A stretch of 64,000 bases of DNA, from positions 24,139,501 to 24,203,500 of the forward strand of contig CM044306.1 of NCBI GenBank assembly GCA_024291935.2. Reading direction: 5' to 3'. Both the position numbers and the translations under genes were made by a program. The DNA comes from Okapia johnstoni. Taxonomy: Eukaryota; Chordata; Mammalia; Artiodactyla; Giraffidae. Below the pieces are notes generated by a model. The model saw nothing but the letters and a program-made list of their open reading frames with translations, had not been told where the DNA came from and did not search any database. Of this stretch, positions 11,098-21,325 are shown piece after piece (positions within the stretch are counted from its first letter, which is position 1; every line of letters starts with the position of its first letter).

Positions 11098-11163
11098 ACT
11101 GGTTTTCGAGGTGGAAATGGAAAATTTGACGTGGAGGTTGCTTCTCGAGCCTGGAGTGGGTAG
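11098..11163 (+). pseudogene. Relic of the human-type long-tail first exon of B4GALNT2
   Basis: In one frame this reads TGF, RGG, NGKFDVEVASRAWSG and then a TAG stop at 11161-11163. As I remember it, human long-form B4GALNT2 starts with a tail containing AGF..GKFHVEVASR. Here there is no ATG in frame between the upstream stop at 11053-11055 and the TAG. The long cytoplasmic tail therefore cannot be made from this exon. It sits about 0.2 kb downstream of the short exon 1, inside the CpG island. Confidence 0.55.
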
Positions 11164-11648
11164 CGCGGTGTTGCCGAGCGTGCGGGGCGGCCTGGAACCC
11201 GGAGGCTCTGAACAGGGCTGGAGGTGTGGGACCCCGGCGCGGGAACCGCCGGCTCTGGGCAGTCGGAAACTGGTCCCTTACGCACCTACAGAAAACAGCC
11301 TGGGGTTTAGGAGTCAGAGATTTTGAAAAGTCGGTTTTCAGGTCCAGGCGACAGTCTCGAGGCAGAGTAAGTGTTTGTTTTGTGGCGCTGGGCGCTAAAT
11401 CCTCTAAGGAATAGCGTAATAGTTAACAGGGGAAAAAATAGACTTGAAGGGCTCATTTAGTTTTTATAAACCCGGAAGAAGGATCAGAAATACAATTTGC
11501 GCCTTTTTATCCCCAAAGTTTACTTTCTTTGTATTTTTCAAGACTAAAACGATCATTTAATGCTAACAAGGAAGGTGTCTCCCGGCAATGCAAGAACGTG
11601 TTGGTGGGATGATGTTTCATGGGCATTAACATGAGGCGCAGTTTGTAA

Positions 11649-11836
11649 GGGCTTCCCTGGTGGCTCAGATGGTAGAGGATCCACCTGCAACGCGGGAGAC
11701 CCAGGTTCGATCTCTGGGTGGGGAAGATCCCCTGGAGAAGGGAATGGCTACCCACTCCAGTATTAAGAGGAGCCTCGTCCATGGGGGTCGCCAAGAAGTC
11801 GGACTCAACTGAGTGACTTTCAGTTTCACTTTTGTG
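11649..11836 (+). mobile_element. Bov-tA SINE with internal deletion
   Basis: The standard head is present, but after CCAGTATT the SINE jumps to AAGAGGAGCCTCGTCC. That is an internal loss of about 20 bases of the consensus (the CTTGCCTGGAGAATCCC portion). Its 3' half takes part in an inverted duplication with 12379-12490. Confidence 0.85.
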
Positions 11837-11869
11837 GCTGAGCGAGGGAGGGAGGTAGCCCTTTCGTCG
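11757..11869 (+). repeat. Inverted repeat arm A (113 bases)
   Basis: Covers the 3' half of the Bov-tA at 11649 and about 35 bases of non-SINE flank (GTGGCTGAGCGAGGGAGGGA, then GGTAGCCCTTTCGTCG). It matches the reverse complement of arm B over its whole length at roughly 95 percent by eye. Confidence 0.9.
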
Positions 11870-12378
11870 CGGAAAGTCTCGGGCTAAGGCTTTCATTCTG
11901 GCACCTCTCCCCTTCCTTAGCCAGAGACTTCCCTCATCCCACATTCCTTGATGAGTGAGGAGTCTTGGCACCAGGCTCCCAGCTGGTGCCAAGGAATTTA
12001 AAGCTGGCAAGTCCTCAACAAACTTGACTTTCCCTTCACATATGGACCTCTGGAACTGAACAAAAGGTCTGGGTTTTGCCTGACGTTTTTGCTATGTTTA
12101 TATCTCTGTGATAGTAAGGCTGCTGACTCGTGTGGCCTTGGGGAACTAAAGTTTCTTCCTCAGAAGAAACTATTTCTTTTAACCTATTCTTCGCCTTTTT
12201 AGTTTTCCTTTTTATTAAAAAAAAAAATACCTGACTCTGAAATAGATATTTCTGATTTTTATCCCTCTGTGATAGGATAGTTCACTCCAACACACCCTCC
12301 CTACCCAAGAAACAATCGCTAGAGTAGCATGCGGTAAACTCCTTTCATCCACTGTGGAGCACTTATTCCCACTTTTCT

Positions 12379-12490
12379 CGACGAAAGGGCTACCTCCCTG
12401 CCTCGCTCAGCCACAAAAGTGAAAGTGAAAGTCACTCAGTTGTGTCCGACTTCTTGCGACCCCCATGGACGAGGCTTCTCTTAATACTGG
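12379..12490 (-). repeat. Inverted repeat arm B (112 bases)
   Basis: Reverse complement of arm A, with the same SINE internal-deletion junction and the same non-SINE flank. It therefore arose by inverted duplication of the SINE/flank junction rather than by a second insertion. Confidence 0.9.
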
Positions 12491-12499
12491 AACACTTAT

Positions 12500-13360
12500 G
12501 AATAGGCCCTGTTCTAGATTTTAGCACTAGAGTTCACCTCAGCACTCTTTGAAGTGTCATGTCCAAGCTACAGTTGTGGAAACGGAGAATAAAGGTTGTC
12601 CAAGGGCTACATTGAAAGGAGCAGGTTGGAATCTAACTCTGAGGGTAGTCAGTACTTTTTTGATTGTATGGGACATTATATTCATAGCATTTCATTCCAC
12701 AAAAGTTTGATAATCCTATCATGTGAGAGGCATTATACCAGGTACAGGGAATACAACTGTCCTGACCTCTTGGAGAAGTTATGACTCTAGCCTATTTGAC
12801 ATCATCAGTTGATCATTTTTTAATACGCTTCTCTACAGGACAGAATTATCTTCAGTAATAATATATAATACCAGTGATAATTACTATTGTCTTGCTTTCT
12901 TTTCATTTGCAGACAATTAAAAATAAACTGCAATTTTAAAAGATATTCAAATTGTGTAAAATAGTTTATATATGAATTAATTCATAAATGGTAAATTCAT
13001 ACCAAACAAAATATACTTGGCAGTTGGCACTGTTTTTGCTATTTTAAATTTTAAACACACATGAAAAACTCAAGTGGTTACCACTAAAGATAGAAGTAAC
13101 CAGATGCTTGGTTGTGTCTTTAAAATCATTGTGCTATTAGTGTCTATTTTACGTCTGTTGCTTAAATGGAGAAATGGGCTTGAGCAATTCTGAATACTTA
13201 TTCTGATTGCACGTTTACTCCTGAAAGGAATCTATGTAGCTGAGCCAGATATGTGTTAGGAACCAGCTGTGCCTGTGCCTGTGAGTTCTTCAGATTAACT
13301 TGCACATAGAATATAACTTTTATTAAAGGATAAGTAATGTGCTAATTTGAAGTTCATCTG
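12500..13360. other. Intron 1 stretch without recognised features
   Basis: AT-rich intronic DNA. 12690-12800 vaguely resembles an L2/MIR-type old repeat. No exon or conserved frame is seen. Confidence 0.4.
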
Positions 13361-13361
13361 T

Positions 13362-13745
13362 ATTATTATTCTTATTAAAATTTTTATTGAGGTATAGTTG
13401 ATGTACAATAAGTTTCAAGTGTGCAACATTTTGTTGTTCAGTTCCTCAGTGGTGTCTGACTCTTTCCCACCCCAGGGGCTGCAGCATACCAGTCTTCCCT
13501 GTCCTTCACCACCTTCCAGAGCTTGCTGGACTCATGTCCATTGAGTTGGTGATGCCATCCAACCATCTCGTCCTCTGTCATCTGCTTCTCCTCCTGCCTT
13601 CAATCTTTCCCAGCATCAGGGTCTTTTCTATAGTGACTGATGAATTTTAAAGGTTATATTCCATTTATATTTATTATAAAATATTGGCTTTATTCCCTGT
13701 ATTGTACTATAAGTCCTTATAAAAGCTCATCTATATTATCAAGAA
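13362..13745 (-). mobile_element. L1 3' end split by a BovB insertion
   Basis: 'TTTTTATTGAGGTATAGTTGATGTACAATA' before 13433 and 'TATTCCCTGTATTGTACTATAAGTCCTTAT' after 13630 are consecutive parts of an antisense artiodactyl L1 3' UTR. Confidence 0.7.
13433..13630 (-). mobile_element. BovB LINE 3' end
   Basis: Antisense BovB tail: 'TTGTTCAGTTCCTCAGTGGTGTC', then 'GATGCCATCCAACCATCTCG'. Severely 5' truncated and inserted into an L1. Confidence 0.85.
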
Positions 13746-13764
13746 CCATAGTAATTGCTTAGAA

Positions 13765-14000
13765 CTTAGATCAGCAGTTCTTGGTCTTTTTGATCTCAGG
13801 GCCCTTTTAACTCTTAGAAATTATTGAGGACCCCAGAGAACTTTTGTTTAGGTGGGTTGTATCTATTCCTATCACCATATTAAAAATTAAAGCTGTGAAA
13901 AATCTAAAAATACATAAAGTCACTAAAAATAATAATCATAAACCTATCTAGTAGAAACATAACACGTTTTAATGAAATAACTGTGATGAGTTGAAGACTC
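13765..14000 (-). mobile_element. hAT-type DNA transposon terminal fragment
   Basis: 'TCAGCAGTTCTTGGTC...CTCAGGGCCC', then 'AATTATTGAGGACCCCAGAG', is the antisense of the hAT fossil end seen at 23420-23475 and 23660-23700. Assigned by that internal match and a remembered consensus. Confidence 0.5.
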
Positions 14001-14394
14001 TACTGGGGCTGATGGCTGGATCCACTTCCTAGCTCACTCAAGTGCCTGTTGGCTGGGGACTTTAGTTCCTCTCCACGTGGCTCTGCATGGGCAACTCGCA
14101 GCATAGCAGTGGACTTTCCCAGAGCACATCCTCTGAGAATGTGTCACCAAGGTGATAGTTACAGAGTCTTTTATCAGTCACAGAAGTGACCTATGTTGTT
14201 TTCATATTGGCCACCCAGACTCGTGTGAGAAGCGGCTTCTTCCACTCTGTGCTGTTATTGGCCAGGGTGGAAAGGGCTACACAAAGGTGTGACTACTTGG
14301 AAGCTGAGACCATCCAAGGGCCACCTCGGAGACTGGCTACCACGGGACTTTGGCATTTATTTTCATGAATGAGACTGGCTGTGATTTTTTTCTT

Positions 14395-14575
14395 TTTTAA
14401 AAAATTTTTAATATATATTTTTTTTATTTGGCTGCTCTGGGCCTTAGTTGTGACATTAGAGCTCTTAGCTGTGGTGTGTGGAATCTCATTGCCCCACCAG
14501 GGATCCAACTTGGGTCTCCTGCATTGGGAGCTTAGGGTCTTAGCCACGGGACCGCCAGGAAAGTCCCTGTTTCTT
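14395..14575 (-). mobile_element. CHR-type SINE (short form)
   Basis: 'TTTGGCTGCTCTGGGCCTTAG', 'CCAGGGATCCAACTTGGG' and 'TTAGCCACGGGACCGCCAGG' in antisense order. Confidence 0.8.
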
Positions 14576-14923
14576 TCTTATATCCTTGGAAGGTTTTGGT
14601 GAAATGTTTATGCTGTTTCCTAAGTTGTAGTTTTTTACCTATTCTTTGGAAGAATGAAAATGAAAAGTTGGCTTATAGAATTATTCAGAATTTTCTATTT
14701 TTCCTCGTGTCTGTTTTTTAAAGCTGTATTCTTCTCTAAGAACTCGCTTATTTCCTCTAAATTTTCAAGTTTAGTGTCGCAAAATTACTCATTTATATTC
14801 TCTTATTACTTCCTTAATAGCCTTAAGCTTCGAGTGATGCTCCCGACATTCCTGACTTTGGTGATTTGTGCTTGCTCTTGGTTTTATCTTAATTCCTTCC
14901 AATGAGCTTATTACTTTTATAAG

Positions 14924-15125
14924 GGCTTCCTGGTGGCTCAGATGGTAAAGAATCCACCTGCAATGAAGGAGACCCAGGTTCGATCCAGGGAAGATTCCCT
15001 CGAGAAGGGAATGGCAGCCCACTCCAGTATTCTTGCCTGGAGAATCCCATGGACAGAGGAGTCTGGTGGGCTACGGTCCATGGGGTCACAAAGAGTCGAA
15101 CCAACACTTTCACTTTCACTTTTAA
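14924..15125 (+). mobile_element. Bov-tA SINE
   Basis: 'GGGCTTCCTGGTGGCTCAGATGG' head and the 'CACTTTCACTTTCACTTTT' end. Inserted in old L1. Confidence 0.88.
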
Positions 15126-16194
15126 AGTAAAACAGCTTTTGGCTTCGACGATACTTTAAAGTATATGTTCCCTACTTCATTATTTTCTGCTCTCATATTT
15201 ATTATTTTCTTCTTCCTACTTTATTTTGAGCCTAATTTAACTGATCTTTTTCTAATTTCTGAGGTAGATGCTTGACTTCCTGAATCTCAGATTTTCTTCT
15301 TTTCTAATAGAGATATTCAGAGCCATAAATTTCTTTGTGAGTATTGCTTTTTAGCTGCTTTCCAGTGGTGTTGATTTGTGGTATTTTCACTGTCATGTAA
15401 TGCAAACGAATGTTAATTTCCATCGTGATTTTTTTCTTTGACCCATGGTTATTTAGAAATGCATTTCTGAATTTTTAAAAGCAAGCATTTTCTAGTTATC
15501 TTTTTGTTGTTCACTGTCAACTTAATTGCATTAGGGTTAGAAAATATGCTCTATATTACTGAAATTCTTTGAAATTTTGGACACTTGTTTTATGACCCAG
15601 CATATGTTCAGTTTTTGTAAATGTTCTGTGTATGTTTGGAAGAAATTCATATTCTGCAGTCGTTATATGTAGGGCTTTATATAGCCCATTTATCAAGTTT
15701 GCTGATTGTCTGCTTCAGATCGTCTAAATGCTTATCAATTTTTTGATTGCTTTGTTGATCAGGTTAAAATCTCTCTCACCGTGATTTGTGAATATGTCTG
15801 TTTCTCCTTTTAATTCTTTCAGTATTTTGCCTTATATGTTTTAAGGGTATGTTATTAGAATAAAGAATTGTTATCTCTTTCTGTGAGCTGAGTATTTTAT
15901 AACTTGAAGTATTCCTCTATCTGTGGTTTTGCTTGATATCTCTATATTAATATCAAATGAAGTAGACTTCACTTGATATTAATTAAGTCAACTTCCTTTA
16001 ATATTAATATAGAGATAGCAAGTTTATCTTGGTTGCACTTAGTATATTTATCTTCTGTTTTACTCTCAATGTTTCTACATCATTTTGTTTTGATGTATCT
16101 CTTGCAAACTGCATATATTTGGGTTTCTTTTTTCCATCTAGTCTGATTACCTTATGTTTTAATTGGAGCATTTAATCAATTTATGTAGTTATTG

Positions 16195-16335
16195 GATGAG
16201 GTGGTTAGATAGCATCACTGACTCAATGAACATGAATTTGAGCAAACTTGGGGAGTAGTGGAGGACAGAGAAGCCTGGCGTGCTGCAGTCCATGGGGGTC
16301 ACAAAGAGCTGGACGTGACTTAGTGACGGAATAGC
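16195..16335 (+). mobile_element. BovB LINE 3' tail
   Basis: 'GATAGCATCACTGACTCAATG', then 'AGAAGCCTGGCGTGCTGCAGT' and 'CACAAAGAGCTGGACGTGAC': the last 140 bases of BovB. Confidence 0.8.
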
Positions 16336-16569
16336 AAATTATTGATATAGTTGGTTTAAATCTAACATCTCAGTGAGTGCTTTCTATTTGTTCTGCCTGG
16401 TCTATATTCTTCTTTTCTCTCTTCTTGCACTATTGGAATTGATTTTTTTTTTATTATCCTATTTTCCTATTAGCTTTATTATTGTATTTTATTTCTGCAG
16501 TAGTTACACTATAGATTATAAGGTTCTTGACTTATCAAAGTCTAAAATGTTGTTTTTAAAAATTATTTA

Positions 16570-16710
16570 ATTCTTATTTTATTTATTTTCAATTTTTGGC
16601 TGTGCCGCATGGCATGTGGGATCTTATTTCCCCAACGAGTGATCAAACTCATGCTGGCTGCATTGCAAGAGCAGAGTCTTAACCACTGGACCACCAGAGA
16701 AGTCCTTACT
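16570..16710 (-). mobile_element. CHR-type SINE (short form)
   Basis: 'TTTTGGCTGTGCCGCATGGC', 'CCCCAACGAGTGATCAAACTC' and 'TTAACCACTGGACCACCAG'. Confidence 0.8.
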
Positions 16711-16790
16711 TGGTTTTTTTAATCTTCCCAGGGAAATGTAAAGACCTTGGAACACTTTTAGTCTGTTTTCTCCTTTCCTGACTTACGTGT

Positions 16791-17235
16791 CATTACTTTA
16801 CCCTTTTTTGGTTCTGTTGTGTTTTATGATTTTCTTATTGTTTCTTACTGTTACTAAACAAAATGGTATTATTTTATATAGTCAGTAGTCGTTTAGACCT
16901 ACCCACTTTTCAGTTTTATTTCTCTTCCTTCTTTCTTTATGATCTTCCTTCTGGAGTAATCTACCTTTAGTAGTTATTTTAGTACAAGTATGCTGGTGAT
17001 CAGTTCCCTCAAATGTTGCTTGTCTAGAAACACCTTTATGGGCACCTTCATTTTTGAACAGTCGTGGTGATATCAAAGATATTTCAGTATCTCTGGCTTC
17101 CCATATATTCTATTGGAAAATTAACTAGCAACTTCTTTTAAAGGTAATCTTTTATGGCTGCTTTTAAGATTATCTTGTATTTTATTTGTTTTTTGAAAAG
17201 CACTTGTTTAACTTTATGCATCTCCCACCATGTGG
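16791..17235 (-). mobile_element. Probable ancient L1/HAL1 3' region
   Basis: AT-rich antisense L1-like sequence ('CTTTTAAGATTATCTTGTATTTTATTTG'). Family uncertain. Confidence 0.4.
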
Positions 17236-18094
17236 CTTCAAGCTATCGTGACAAAAGCCCCACCCACACCTTAAGTCTCCTCAGCTCTTCTGCTGACAGT
17301 TGGGCAGAAGCTCTGGTTCCTCTTTAAGGAGTAATGCCTCACCAGTTTGCGTGACTGGGGAGAGAAGGCAACCATTTTCATTACTTCACCACGATTAAAA
17401 AGCTATGTTTATCGTCTTCACAGCCCATCTCCTCCATTACAGTGTAAGTTGTTTACTCGTACAAAAAAGTGACACAGCAGGTACTCCACTTGTCAAATAA
17501 AACAAATCTTTAAAAAGCCACCGAAGCTATCAAGTGGAAAAGACCAGTATTTTCATGGGACCAGAGTAAGTCACTGAGATGGTCAGAGGCAGTGCCAAGA
17601 CTAGAATTCAGGTCCCTTGATAGCTTCTACAGCTGTTACTCCTGTAACAGAGGTCTCCTGAACCTCCCGGTAATTTGTGGGCATGCATGGATCTAACAGT
17701 TGTGTAGGTCAGTCTGATGCATGTCACTAACCTAGTGACTGACTATGTCATGAGGGCCACAGCCAGTGACTAAGGTCAGCAGTTACTTTTGGAGGACTCC
17801 ACTGTACTCAGGCAGTAGCTGATACCCAAGCGTGACTCTAGCCCTGATTCTCCTTGTGTTTTAATTTTTACTATAATGCTTTTTGGTGTGTATTTATTTT
17901 TAATTTTCTTCCTTGTGGCTTAAATAGAACTTCACAAAAGCTCCTTCATTAGTTTTGAAATTTTTCAGTCATTTTTCTTCAAGTGTTCCTCTGCCCCAGT
18001 CCCTCTTCTCCAGTACTCGAATACTCACTGTTTCCTCTGTGTCTTTGATTCTTTTAGTAATTTGAGATCTTTTGTTCCTATATCATCCATTTTG
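17236..18094. other. Intron 1 stretch without recognised features
   Basis: No conserved frame, RNA or clear repeat is recognised. Sequence from about 17870 on is again L1-like but too diverged to assign. Confidence 0.35.
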
Positions 18095-18187
18095 GCAGTT
18101 ATTTTATTTTTTACTGAAGTATAGTTGATTTACAATGTTTCAGGTATACAGCAAAGTGATTCAATTATACATATACATACATGAAGA
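18095..18187 (-). mobile_element. L1 3' end
   Basis: 'TACTGAAGTATAGTTGATTTACAATGTTTC' followed by 'ATACAGCAAAGTGATTCA': antisense artiodactyl L1 3' UTR. Confidence 0.75.
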
Positions 18188-18214
18188 CGTAGAGCTGGAA
18201 AACCAATAAAGGTA

Positions 18215-18535
18215 AACAAGTGAAATGAAGTGAAAGTCGCTCAGTCATGACTGACTCTTTGCGACCCCATATAGTCCATGGAATTCTTTAGGTCAGAATA
18301 CTGGAGTGGGGTAGCCTTTCCCTTCTCTAGGGGATCTTCCCAACCCAGGGGTTGAACCCAGGTCTCCCACATTGCAGGCAGATTCTTTACTGGCTAAGCC
18401 ACGAGGGAAGTCCGAGAATACTGGAATGGGTAGGCTATCCCTTCTCCAGGGGATCTTCCTGACCCAGGAATCAAACCGGGGTCTCCTGCATTGCAGGCAG
18501 ATTGTTTGCCAGCTGAGCTATCAGAGAAATCCCAA
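18215..18535 (-). mobile_element. Bov-tA SINE dimer
   Basis: Two tandem antisense units, 18215-18410 and 18411-18535. Each has the 'AATACTGGA-TGGG-TAG', 'GGGGATCTTCC' and 'ATTGCAGGCAGATT' blocks. Confidence 0.85.
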
Positions 18536-18574
18536 GGTAGATAGACTGGTATACTAAGAATGTCATAGCAGAGC

Positions 18575-19745
18575 TAATCATGATGGTCTGGTCACTCCTT
18601 AGAGCCAGACATCCTGGAGTATGATATCAAGTGGGCCTTAGGAAGCATACCTCTGAACAAAGCTAGTGGAGGTGGTGGAATTCCAGCTGAGCTATTTCAA
18701 ATCCTAAAAGATGATGCTGTGAAAGTGCTGCACTCAATATGTCAGAAAATTTGGAAAACTCAGCAGTGGCCACAGGACTGGAAAAGTCAGTTTTCATTCC
18801 AGTCCCAAAGAAAGGCAATGCCAAAGAATGCTCAGACTACCACACAGTTTCACTCATTTCACATGCTAGCAAGGTAATGCTCAAAATCCTTCAAGCTAGG
18901 CTTCAGCAGTACGTCAACTGAGAACTTCCAGATGTACAAGCTGGAGTTAGAAAAGGCAAAGGAACCAGAGACCAAATTGTGAACATCTGTTGGATCATAG
19001 AAAAAAAAGGGAATTCCAAAAAAACATCTACTTCTGCTTTATTGCCTACCCTAAATCCTTTGACTGTGTGAATCACAACAAACTGTGACAAGTTCTTAAA
19101 GAGATGGGAATGCCGGGCCACATTACCTGCCTCCTGAGAAACCTGTATGCTGGTCAAGAATCAGCAGTTAGAACCATCCATGGAACAGTGGACTGGTTCA
19201 AAATTTGGAAAGGAGTACATCAAGACTGTATATTGTCACTCTCCTTATTTAACTTATATGTAGAGTACATCATGAAAAATGCTGGGCTGGATGAAGCACA
19301 AGCTGGAATCAAGATTGCTGGGGGAAATATCAAAACGTCATATATGCAGATGATACCCCTCTAATGGCAGAAAGTGAAGAGGAACTAAAGGGCCCCTTGA
19401 TGAGGGTGAAAGAGAGAAAAAGTTGGCTTAAAATTCAACATTCAGAAAACCAATATCATGGTATCTGGTCCCATAACTTCACGCAAATAGATGGGGGGAA
19501 AAGTGGAAGCTGTGACCGATTTTATTTTCTTGAGCTCCATAATCACTTCGGACTGTGACTGCAGTCATGAATATAGAAAAAAAATAGATAAATAAACTAA
19601 TTTAAAAAAATAAAAGACACTTGGTCACTGGAAGAAAAGCTGTGACCAACCTGGACAGCGTTTTAAAAAGCCGAGACATCACTTTACCGACAAAGGTCCA
19701 TATAGTCAAAGCTATTGGTACTGAAATTGCAAGTCCATATGCCTG
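18575..19745 (+). mobile_element. BovB LINE, RT domain, truncated at both ends
   Basis: Consecutive broken frames encode BovB RT: 'WKTQQW..DWK-S-VFIPVPKKGN', 'HKVVKVLLKILQARLQQYVN'-like text, the FADD-type region reading through a frameshift near 19340, and 'GSKITADGDCSHE'-like text. At 19728 it stops abruptly against LTR-like sequence. It lacks the last 500 or so bases of BovB. Confidence 0.85.
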
Positions 19746-20330
19746 ATGCACAGTGAGGCCCATCAATATTCAACATTAGAGTTTGGAATAGAGAAAGGTT
19801 TATTACAGATTCATACAAGAAGATGAGTGGCTCTTGCCGTAAGAACCCCAAAGTTACTGAAAGCTTTCAGCAAGTCCCTTTAAAAGCAAAAGGTGAGGGA
19901 TGGGCGTGGTTAGTTGTTGCAGACTTCTCCATGTCAGATCCTTTGTTCTTAAGGTCTGGTCATGGTCAGGTAACCATGTTCCTGTAAATCTCTACCAGAT
20001 AAATGTTATTCTGTGTCCTGATAAGAAAGGGCAAAGTCCCAAGGCACAACTTTCACCCCAAAGCCCCAGTCCTGGCTAAGAGGAGGCAGATCTCAGTTGG
20101 CAGCTCTTTCAGGGCCAGGTTCCCACATCCTGCCCAGCTGTCATCCCTGAGGGAGCCAAGCATCCAACCCAACTGGCCCTCAGTTTGCTCAGGCCACCCA
20201 AATGGGGAGACCAGGTCTCTCAGACTGTAACTCACAGAGATGGTCACTGCTGCTAGGTTGCAGAGACAGAGATGGGGGAGGGTTCACTGCTGCCTTAAGG
20301 GCTGAGCAAAGGCTAGTGGAAGGGGCCTTA
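19725..20330 (-). mobile_element. LTR-like relic, copy 2
   Basis: 'TGCACAGTGAGGCCCAT', then 'GAGTTTGGAATAGAGAAAGGTTTATTACAG', parallels 6891-7190. GC content rises after 20040. The LTR assignment and the right boundary are inferred. Confidence 0.4.
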
Positions 20331-20818
20331 GTGAGCGCTCTGGAACCCTACAGGACGTAGTCCCCAGTCTGTTCCCTGGGCTGTCCAGCTCACCTGCTGG
20401 CCCAAGTCTGGGTAAGCTGGATGGCCTCCAGGAGAAGGCCTGAATCTGCCTCCTACGTCACTCTCCACCTGATGACCACCACACCACCTCCTGTTGACCC
20501 GATCACCTCCCCAGTGGTCCCTCATTGACAGGTACCAGTGGGCGGGGCCCACTGTGGCCCTGACCAATAGCTGAGCGAGACAACTAATGGTCACTCGCTG
20601 ATGGTTGGGTGCTTGTGGGCAAGGGCCCACTGAGGCAGGGAGCAATGGCTGAGCAAGACCTGATGCCTAGTAACAGGGGCCAGAGTAATAAGGCACAGCA
20701 ATGGCTACCTGCTAGGGGCTGTGCTCTTCCTGCTCTGTTACAGGAGCATCAAGAGCTTCTAAAATCAGGGAGAGAAAACCCTGACATCCCTGTAGAAGAA
20801 AAGGCTAAAGCAGGGCTT
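20331..20818. other. Intron 1 stretch without recognised features
   Basis: GC-richer sequence with chance open frames on both strands. It could be the rest of an LTR or ERV piece. No protein is recognised. Confidence 0.35.
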
Positions 20819-21097
20819 CTTCAATTGTGGGCCATAGACTCCTGAGGGCCCCAGTGATCTCCTCAGGGAGTCTGTAAGGTCAGAACTATTTCATGATAGT
20901 ATTAAGGTGCTAGTTGCCTTTTTCACTATGCTGACTTTGACACTGATGATGTAAGGGCAATGAAGGAAAACTGCTGCTGGTACCTTTGCTTGAACTGGTG
21001 GGAGTTGCATTCTTCCCACCACACTCAGGGGAAACTTCAGAATATCCTTAATGAAATGGTTAAATCAATTGATTTTTTTTTTAAATACCAATTTTGG

Positions 21098-21215
21098 ACT
21101 TCCCTGGCAGTTCAGTGGTTAAGGCTTTGTAGTTCCATTGCAAGGGGCGAGGGTTCAATCCCTGGTGGGGGAATGAAGATCCTGCATGTGGCATAAAGAA
21201 AAAACAAACAATTTT
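21098..21215 (+). mobile_element. CHR-type SINE (short form)
   Basis: 'GGACTTCCCTGGCAGTTCAGTGG', then 'GAGGGTTCAATCCCTGGTGG'. Inserted in the hAT fossil. Confidence 0.8.
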
Positions 21216-21325
21216 AAATATATCTTTTGATGAACAGTAAAACATTCCTACTACAGACTGAAGGGGAAGTTGTTGCCTCAATAAAAAGTGCTTGTGCAAT
21301 TTGAGCAGGGAGCTGAACTAACTGC

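Larger units (their letters stand above)
10660..11420 (+). promoter_or_regulatory. B4GALNT2: B4GALNT2 promoter CpG island
   Basis: A GC-rich, CpG-dense stretch surrounds the exon 1 ATG. GC-box (Sp1-type) motifs GGGCGGGGG and GGGCGGG sit at 10720-10728 and 10742-10748, 120-145 bases upstream of the start codon. No TATA box stands out at a fitting distance, so dispersed initiation is likely (inference). The island continues into intron 1 and covers the relic of the human-type long-tail first exon at about 11098-11163. Confidence 0.7.
14580..16790 (-). mobile_element. Ancient L1 (ORF2/3' region), interrupted
   Basis: Antisense old-L1 text such as 'AATGTTCTGTGTATGTTTGGA', 'TTCATATTCTGCAGT' and 'TTTTTTGATTGCTTTGTTGATC'. 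It is interrupted by a Bov-tA (14924), a BovB tail (16195) and a CHR (16570). No intact frame remains. Confidence 0.65.

Noticed and set aside
11507..12010. 167-codon antisense open frame next to the CpG island
   Set aside because: It runs straight through the Bov-tA SINE at 11649-11836. The rest is GC-rich and resembles no protein.
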